64,000 bases of DNA from Colwellia sp. (GTDB lineage Bacteria; Pseudomonadota; Gammaproteobacteria; Enterobacterales; Alteromonadaceae), in assembly GCA_013215655.1 (NCBI GenBank), contig JABSOX010000010.1, positions 62,001-126,000 of the forward strand, written 5' to 3'. The notes beneath the pieces were generated by a model. The model was not told the origin of the DNA and made no database searches. It saw only the letters and a program-made list of their open reading frames with translations. Of this stretch, positions 58,149 to 64,000 are shown piece after piece; position 1 is the stretch's first letter; each line of letters begins with the position of its first letter. Both the position numbers and the translations under genes were made by a program.

Positions 58149-59267
58149 GTGAAAAAACTACTCATTTGGGCATCATTGTTTATCTCGTTATCTTCGCTAC
58201 CAGTATGTGCGTTAAAATTTGAAATAGAAAAATCGCCACAATTAGGTTTATTAAAAAACTTTAAAGCGAGTGAACTATGTATCGTTGCTGAAAATACTGA
58301 ACATTATTTAAAAAATAATACTGAGGATACTTTTGCGGTGCATTCAGGTGATATTGTTAATGAAAAGCTTTCCCTTAAACAAATAGAGCAAACTTTAGCG
58401 TTTATTTGCAAAACCTATCGCGACGATGTTAAAGCACAACGGCAAAGTCGTTTACATGACAATAAATTTTTATTAGATCACTTTCAGTTTTATCGCTGGT
58501 CACCGGATGTAAAAACGGCACAACAAATAGCTATAAAAAGTACCAATGCAGTAAAAAGCAGAATGTTAAATGCTATTCCAGATGAACAAATATTCTTAAC
58601 TAAGTACTACACTAAATTGCTTGATGCCAGTGCAGTAAAAACGCATAAATATAATCAAGCTTTATATGCACTACCAAAAGATGAGCAGGGCATGTCACTT
58701 GTTCAAGCCGAAGAAAAAAAATTGCAACTCACCCGTTTTAAATATACTCGTCAGCAAGTAATTAACGGTGCGTTATTGAAAGAAAATCAAGCAAAATCTT
58801 TGGTATGGATTACGGAAGAAGCCTTACATGATGTATTGTTACAAGGTACAGGTGTATTAAATGTTGACGGCAAACAACGTTTTTTTAATGTACATCGTAA
58901 TAACGGTATCGCTTATGATTACAGTATTGGTAAACGTGAACAGGCACGTTATTGGTACTTTGCAGAAGTGCCTAGCATTATGGGATATGGACAAACCCTA
59001 GCGAGTAAGATTGCGGTTAAACCACAGGTGACTTTTGCCGGTAATGTTGCTGATTTAGGTTTAGGTAAATTGATCATGGTCAGTTATCAGCATAATGACC
59101 AGCAAATAAGCCGTATCGGTGTTTTGGCAGATCAAGGTGGCGCCTTTGATAACAACTTATTTCAGTTAGATTTATTGGTTGATAGCTACCGAGGTTGGCA
59201 AGATTATCATCAAGCCAATAAAACCTTACCTGATTATGCGCAGGCGTGGATCATGTTGTTGAAGTAG
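58149..59267 (+). CDS. Exported protein with a MltA/3D-like C-terminal region
   Basis: The 372-residue protein has a signal peptide (MKKLLIWASLFISLSSLPV, cleavage near VCA). The N-terminal 200 residues are helical. The C-terminal part has GTGVLNVDGKQRFFNVHRNNG near residue 232 and KLIMVSYQHNDQQISRIGVLADQGGAFDN near 303, in which LADQGGAF recalls the DxGG motif of MltA/3D lytic transglycosylase domains. Its usual catalytic Asp would be that Asp. A murein hydrolase role is therefore possible but not proven. I chose GTG 58149, with TAGGA upstream, over an earlier in-frame ATG. Confidence 0.6.
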   Translation: MKKLLIWASLFISLSSLPVCALKFEIEKSPQLGLLKNFKASELCIVAENTEHYLKNNTEDTFAVHSGDIVNEKLSLKQIEQTLAFICKTYRDDVKAQRQSRLHDNKFLLDHFQFYRWSPDVKTAQQIAIKSTNAVKSRMLNAIPDEQIFLTKYYTKLLDASAVKTHKYNQALYALPKDEQGMSLVQAEEKKLQLTRFKYTRQQVINGALLKENQAKSLVWITEEALHDVLLQGTGVLNVDGKQRFFNVHRNNGIAYDYSIGKREQARYWYFAEVPSIMGYGQTLASKIAVKPQVTFAGNVADLGLGKLIMVSYQHNDQQISRIGVLADQGGAFDNNLFQLDLLVDSYRGWQDYHQANKTLPDYAQAWIMLLK

Positions 59268-59311
59268 TCTGTTTATATATTTACTGAAGTAACTTTAAGA
59301 GATTAGACATT

Positions 59312-59344
59312 AAAAAGCCATTCATTTAACTGAATGGCTTTTTG
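59312..59344. terminator. Bidirectional terminator between convergent genes
   Basis: Stem AAAAAGCCATTCA/TGAATGGCTTTTT with a six-base loop and T-runs on both strands, between the MltA-like gene (plus) and the TonB receptor gene (minus). Confidence 0.9.
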
Positions 59345-59403
59345 GTTTTAACTGCCTTGTCCTTATATGTGTAAACACTTTTAAGGACAAATATTACACT
59401 TTA

Positions 59404-62025
59404 TTAAAACTTATAGGTTGCTTTAACGTAAGTAAAACGACCTTGTGCACTATGAATCGTATTAACAAATCCAACAAAATCATGATGTGAAAAAGGAGGT
59501 TCTTCGTTAAATAAGTTCGTTGCACCTAAAGTCAACGTCATATCGTCAAAGCCAATATAATTAACTGCAGTATCAACTGTAGTCTGTGCGTCAATATCAC
59601 CTAATCCGTCAGCTTGAACAGAAGCATCCTCTTCAAAGCTGCCGATGTAATTAACTGCTATATTTGCGTTCCAATCACCTTGAATCCACGAGGTATTAAA
59701 CGTTGAACGTACCTCTGGTTGTTCAAAATCACCTTCTTTTTTAAATAATCGAGCAGCACCTCCACTCGCTAAAGCAGGGCGAGTATCTTCATATTTAAGT
59801 ACATAGTTAAGCGCGTAAGAAAACTTGAATACACCGTATTCAGACTCTAAACCATAGTTAACTTCAACATCTAACCCTGTTGTTTTTACGTTACCGATAT
59901 TTTCAAATTTATCATGAATACGAACTACTTCACCGGGGTCGCCAGCAATATTTGAAGGTAAACGCTCAACTACACTGCCGTCATTACCAAAAGTACTAAA
60001 TTTGAATTGCGTATCTTTAGTGATAATATTTTCAATATCGTAGTCATAATAATCAACTGAGAAATCAAAATTATCTGAAACTTGATAAATAAGACCTACG
60101 TTATAACTTTTTGATTCTTCAGGTCCTAATTCTTTATTACCAGTAAGAATTGCAGTGTACTCTTGAGGTTCACAAGCTTTATTAATATTACCAACGGCTG
60201 CACAACGAACATCATCTACTAAGGTAGGAGATTCATCGGTATTAGCTAAGCCTAGTTGATGTAAAGATGGTGCGCGGAACGCAGTACCATATGAGCCACG
60301 AATAGATAATGAATCTGTTGGTGTCCACATAAAGGCAACTTTAGGATCTGTTGTTGTGCCAAAATCACTATAATCTTCGTGACGTACCGCTAATTGTACC
60401 TCTAAGTTTTCAAGTACAGGAATAGCTAACTCAGCAAATACAGCTGTATTATCACGACTACCATTAGCTTTAGTGGCTTCTGTACCAAATACTTCGCCAC
60501 GTAAAAATTGATCATCAGGATTATCTTTAATCGACACTTCACGATATTCGACACCAACGGCTAAACCAAGTTCGCCATGTTCCATTTCCATTAATGAACC
60601 AAATATTTTACCGTCGATAGACTTACTGATAGATTCGCCAACACGGGTCGTTTGTGTTTCGATAAAATCTAGTGCTTCTTGGCTATTGCTTGAAGGTTCA
60701 AACGGGTTCCATAAGCCGCTATCGATAGCTTCTTGAGTACGTCTTGAATTTGGGAAACCATTAACGCCTCGTTCAGTCGATGCACTTTTAATAAAGCTGT
60801 AGGCTACTTCCCAGCCCCAATCTTCCAATTCACCGTTCAGGCCAAGTATGGTTCGGTAATAATCTGAGCTTACACGTTTTTCACGGTTGCCAATATCAAC
60901 CATACGACGGCGCATAGTTAAATCTTGTTGGTAAAATTCGTGTGTAGGCATGTTTGCAAATGGATGATTAACATTATCGCCATCCATGTTTAATTCGTTA
61001 AAACTTGGGCTACCAGCACCACGGATAGTAGTTTTTGACGTTTGACCATTTAACTCGACAAAAGCGCTAATGTTATCGTTGATCTCATATTTACCCATGT
61101 AAATAAAGCTGACACGCTCACTTGCAGGAATTGCTGTCATGACTGGGTTATAGTCATAACGACACAAATTACCTACGATTTGTTCCGCCGGACATACATC
61201 ATTACCAAAGGTATCTGGCATACGATTAGTTGAATCAGAGCGTAGCGCTATAGTACCTGGAAATCCTGATGAACTTCTAAAGTCAGTGGCAAATGGGTCA
61301 TCTGGTCTAAGTGCTTTTTGATTTGCGGATTTTGAATAACTACGATCACCATATAGAATTTCTTCACGGTCAAAATAATCTAAAGCAAAAGTATGGCTTG
61401 TGTTTTCTGTTGAGTTACCCCAAACAATGCTAATGTTTTTTTCTTGTCCACCACCATCAGCAGTATCACCGAATTTTGCAGAAATCTCAGCACCTTCTAT
61501 ATCATCACGAAGAATAATATTGATTACACCAGCAACAGCATCAGAGCCATAAGTAGCAGATGCACCATCTTTTAGAATATCAACACGTTTTATTGCGGCT
61601 AATGGAATGTTATTAATATCAACAAAGGCGGTATCAATGTTATTAGCGAATGGGCTTACCGAAACACGGCGGCCATTAACTAAAATAAGTGTTGAGTCGG
61701 CTCCTAAACCACGTAACGATACGCTTGAACCACCGTTACTGGTGTTGTCGCTACTATTACCTTGGGTGGAGAATGTACCTTGTCCAGCCATAGGTAATTT
61801 TGTGAACAAACCGATAAGATCGGTAACTCCTGATTTTGCAATGTCGTCAGCTGAAAAAGAAGTGAGCGGCGACGGGCCTTCCATATCTGTTCGCTTGATA
61901 TGTGAGCCAGTGACTTGAATACGTTCTACTTCATCTTCTTCTGCAGCAAATGCACTTATAGATTGCGTTGAAAAAAGAGCGGCAGCTATACTTAAAGCGA
62001 GCGCCTTTTTTGTATATTTTTTCAT
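59404..62025 (-). CDS. TonB-dependent outer-membrane receptor
   Basis: The 873-residue receptor has a signal peptide (MKKYTKKALALSIAAALFST, cleavage near AFA-AEE). The plug domain has RIQVTGSHIKRTDMEGPSPL near residue 36, SVSLRGLGADSTLILVNGRR near 101 and RVDILKDGASATYGSDAVAGV near 147. The C-terminal barrel ends with the aromatic signature VKATYKF. It imports a large substrate (siderophore, sugar or peptide; not predictable) with energy from TonB. I chose ATG 62025, with AGGGAAA upstream. It is a single gene with a terminator behind it and no regulatory neighbour. Confidence 0.93.
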   Translation of the reverse strand: MKKYTKKALALSIAAALFSTQSISAFAAEEDEVERIQVTGSHIKRTDMEGPSPLTSFSADDIAKSGVTDLIGLFTKLPMAGQGTFSTQGNSSDNTSNGGSSVSLRGLGADSTLILVNGRRVSVSPFANNIDTAFVDINNIPLAAIKRVDILKDGASATYGSDAVAGVINIILRDDIEGAEISAKFGDTADGGGQEKNISIVWGNSTENTSHTFALDYFDREEILYGDRSYSKSANQKALRPDDPFATDFRSSSGFPGTIALRSDSTNRMPDTFGNDVCPAEQIVGNLCRYDYNPVMTAIPASERVSFIYMGKYEINDNISAFVELNGQTSKTTIRGAGSPSFNELNMDGDNVNHPFANMPTHEFYQQDLTMRRRMVDIGNREKRVSSDYYRTILGLNGELEDWGWEVAYSFIKSASTERGVNGFPNSRRTQEAIDSGLWNPFEPSSNSQEALDFIETQTTRVGESISKSIDGKIFGSLMEMEHGELGLAVGVEYREVSIKDNPDDQFLRGEVFGTEATKANGSRDNTAVFAELAIPVLENLEVQLAVRHEDYSDFGTTTDPKVAFMWTPTDSLSIRGSYGTAFRAPSLHQLGLANTDESPTLVDDVRCAAVGNINKACEPQEYTAILTGNKELGPEESKSYNVGLIYQVSDNFDFSVDYYDYDIENIITKDTQFKFSTFGNDGSVVERLPSNIAGDPGEVVRIHDKFENIGNVKTTGLDVEVNYGLESEYGVFKFSYALNYVLKYEDTRPALASGGAARLFKKEGDFEQPEVRSTFNTSWIQGDWNANIAVNYIGSFEEDASVQADGLGDIDAQTTVDTAVNYIGFDDMTLTLGATNLFNEEPPFSHHDFVGFVNTIHSAQGRFTYVKATYKF

Positions 62026-62377
62026 GTTATTTTCCCTGTGTTTATTTATTATTATCGACTTGTTGTTATAACTATTAGTAAAGAGACTATTTACTAATAA
62101 AATCTGTCGCATCTATAAATAGACTAAAAATTCACTTAATTCAAGTAATTAAAGTACGACTTTGTTAGTACATGTGTCTTAGTAACATCAAAAAATGAAT
62201 GCTGTACAGTTTATTAGTAATTAAATTGTTTACCGCTTTTTGGTGAATTACGAAGATGTGTGGAATTAAGAAGGAATGTTTGAAATCGAGTGATTAACCA
62301 GTAGTGCCTATAACATTATAATTAATATATGTTTTTTGTATATGATATTACAAAAAGTTTTAACAGCCCGTAAATGA

Positions 62378-64000
62378 CTAGTTATTCTGTTTGTATACTC
62401 GTTCAAAAAACTCAGGATTTTCTTGAACGTTTTTAATGGGATTATCAGGCTTATATTCTAATGGAGCATCCATCAATATTTGTTTTATTTTAGGAACATC
62501 TTCATTGCTCATTGCTACTGTTAAGTTATCAACAATTTTAGCGACATCTGCCCAAGGTAAATAACGTTCATTGGCGCTTAATATCCGTTCGTGAAAAGTA
62601 CGTTTGGCTTTATCGTCAATTAACAGTTCTTCGTAGAGTTTTTCACCCGCACGTAAACCTGTAAATTTTATTGGAATATCACCATTAGGGTTATCATCGT
62701 CTTTAATGGTTAATCCCATAAGGTGAGTCATTTTATAAGCCAAATCGATTATTTTAACGGGGTCACCCATATCCAAAACAAAAACATCGCCACCTGAACC
62801 CATCGCGCCTGCTTGAATAACTAATTGTGCCGCCTCAGGAATGGTCATGAAATAGCGAATAATGTCTGGATGAGTAATGGTTATTGGTCCGCCTTTTTTA
62901 ATTTGTTTTTTAAACAAAGGCACAACAGAGCCCGAAGAACCAAGTACATTGCCAAAACGTACCATCACAAAACGGGTATCATGATCTTTGAGTGCTAAAC
63001 CCTGTAATACTAATTCTGCCAACCTTTTGGTTGCCCCCATCACATTGGTGGGACGAACGGCTTTATCGGTTGAAATTAAAACAAAGGTCTCTACTTCATT
63101 ATAAATGGCGGCTTGGGCGATTTCATAAGTGCCTAAAACGTTATTAGTTACGCCAGCAATAACATTGCTTTCTACCATAGGAACGTGTTTGTATGCGGCG
63201 GTATGATATATCGTTTGGATACTGTTGTTGCGGAGAATATGGCTCATTAACATGCCATTTTGCACGTTGCCAATGAGTGGGATAAGCGTTAAATTACTCT
63301 GATTATCTAAGAGTATTTCTTTTAGTTCTTGGTCTATTTCATACAAAAAGGCTTCAGATACATCTAATAGGACTAGCTTTTTAGGATTATGCTGGATAAT
63401 TTGTTTACATAACTCTTTGCCTATTGAGCCACCTGCCCCAGTTACCAGTACAACTTTATTGGTGATGTTCGCGGATAATAGTTCGGCAATGGGTTCAACA
63501 GTTTTACGGCCTAATAACTCTTTAATGGAAACTTCTCGTAACTCATCGATGCTACGTTTTCCTGAGACCATGTCAGACATACTAGGAATTATTAATACTT
63601 CAAGGGCACAAGGTTCAAGTGTTGATACAATTTGTTTTAATCGAATAGGGTCAACTTTTGGGATAGCAATCAGCACTTTAAAGTGACCGTATTTACTGAC
63701 CAGTTTATGTACATCGAGGTGTGAATATATTTTTAAGCCTAAAACACTTCGCCCTTGATAACGTTTCTTTTCATCGATAAAAGCAAGTGGTTGATATTTT
63801 TTTCCTAAAGATAACGCTTCTACTAATTGTCGACCAGTGCTACTTGCACCGTAAATAACTACACCTTCACGTTCATCAAACCACTGCTTTTCTATTAATA
63901 AACTGGCAATTGCTCGGGCACCTGCAATAAAAATTGTCGCGAGTACTAGAAAAACAATAGGCACTGAACGAGGCACAAAGGCATCAAATATAAAGCCTAG
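62378..64000 (-). CDS. WbpM/PglF-type nucleoside-diphosphate-sugar dehydratase/epimerase, N-terminus cut
   Basis: Only the C-terminal 540 residues of a large polysaccharide-biosynthesis protein are in view; the frame is open to the right edge. It has a membrane segment (PIVFLVLATIFIAGARAIA), a CoA-binding-like Rossmann fold (VVIYGASSTGRQLVEAL), then the dehydratase NAD fold VVLVTGAGGSIGKELCKQII near 180 of the visible part. HTAAYKHVPMVESN and ISTDKAVRPTNVMGATKRLAE follow, with the TDK of WbpM/PglF 4,6-dehydratases. It makes a 4-keto-6-deoxy UDP-sugar for O-antigen, capsule or glycan synthesis. It likely starts a surface-polysaccharide locus beyond the window. Confidence 0.92.
   Translation of the reverse strand, partial: LGFIFDAFVPRSVPIVFLVLATIFIAGARAIASLLIEKQWFDEREGVVIYGASSTGRQLVEALSLGKKYQPLAFIDEKKRYQGRSVLGLKIYSHLDVHKLVSKYGHFKVLIAIPKVDPIRLKQIVSTLEPCALEVLIIPSMSDMVSGKRSIDELREVSIKELLGRKTVEPIAELLSANITNKVVLVTGAGGSIGKELCKQIIQHNPKKLVLLDVSEAFLYEIDQELKEILLDNQSNLTLIPLIGNVQNGMLMSHILRNNSIQTIYHTAAYKHVPMVESNVIAGVTNNVLGTYEIAQAAIYNEVETFVLISTDKAVRPTNVMGATKRLAELVLQGLALKDHDTRFVMVRFGNVLGSSGSVVPLFKKQIKKGGPITITHPDIIRYFMTIPEAAQLVIQAGAMGSGGDVFVLDMGDPVKIIDLAYKMTHLMGLTIKDDDNPNGDIPIKFTGLRAGEKLYEELLIDDKAKRTFHERILSANERYLPWADVAKIVDNLTVAMSNEDVPKIKQILMDAPLEYKPDNPIKNVQENPEFFERVYKQNN

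Noticed and set aside
1-64000. CRISPR arrays, prophage, integron or toxin-antitoxin loci
   Set aside because: No regularly spaced repeat array, phage structural or integrase gene, or recognisable toxin-antitoxin pair was found. The window is mostly housekeeping genes with small inserts.

Overview
The window is an AT-rich chromosomal stretch of a marine gammaproteobacterium. Gene content and protein character point to Alteromonadales, most likely a Colwellia-like or close Colwelliaceae genome. The pointers are the gmk-rpoZ-spoT-ridA-trmH order, the caa3-type cytochrome oxidase cluster with SURF1/CtaA/CyoE/Sco, the TonB receptor style, the two-box lexA, the SO_0444-type metal permease and the TATACCCGTT-ended small palindromic repeats. 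The genus is an inference; no rRNA or tRNA gene is present to settle it. No prophage, CRISPR array or integron was seen. Accessory character is limited to small modules placed between conserved housekeeping genes, plus a few repeats and gene remnants.

Layout. 1-6.7 kb (minus strand): trmH (cut by the window edge), ridA, spoT, rpoZ and gmk, preceded by a translationally coupled trio (UppS-family prenyltransferase, unknown polytopic membrane protein, HAD hydrolase). 6.8-9.9 kb: a DUF952 gene, a broken esterase lipoprotein gene, a Sel1-like periplasmic protein, then 0.7 kb of non-coding DNA holding a DUF952 remnant, a spaced repeat and a terminator. 9.9-17.8 kb: aspartate/aromatic aminotransferase, DUF445 protein, a secreted protein, a cyclophilin lipoprotein, a CaiB-type CoA-transferase, greB with a MITE across its 3' end, a zinc-protease-like lipoprotein and a solute-binding protein. 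17.9-26.6 kb: DUF2798/flavin reductase/pirin with a divergent LysR regulator, a CheZ-like protein, AlkD-type repair protein, LysE exporter, a degenerate IrrE-like protein, rhodanese, a MerR regulator with its metal permease, a WD40 lipoprotein and a PCuAC copper chaperone.

26.8-37.2 kb: lexA with tandem SOS boxes, then a terminal-oxidase cluster on the plus strand: subunit II with two cytochrome c domains, subunit I, Cox11, subunit III, SURF1, a small membrane-anchored protein, CtaA, CyoE and Sco1. Copper delivery (Cox11, Sco, and PCuAC nearby) and haem A synthesis (CyoE, CtaA) serve the same oxidase. 37.2-47.8 kb: polysaccharide deacetylase, DinF/MATE, nfuA, an M14 peptidase, comF/bioH, a HEMAH-containing protein with a small partner, pyrE and rph.

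47.9-51.9 kb: a periplasmic redox module (thioredoxin-fold protein, Tat-type GMC small subunit, GMC oxidoreductase, DM13-domain lipoprotein) sits between rph and yicC, which are adjacent and divergent in E. coli. 52-64 kb: yicC, an AraC regulator, a possible 50-residue membrane peptide gene, a large AsmA-like DUF748 protein, an ACC-deaminase-family enzyme, bolA, a MltA-like periplasmic protein, a TonB-dependent receptor and the start of a surface-polysaccharide locus (WbpM/PglF-type dehydratase, cut by the right edge).

The most notable items are the MITE that supplies the last residues of GreB, the prenyltransferase-membrane protein-phosphatase cassette, the redox module between rph and yicC, the HExxH-less IrrE-like protein, and a structured repeat with compensatory base changes found between stop codon and terminator of two unrelated genes.
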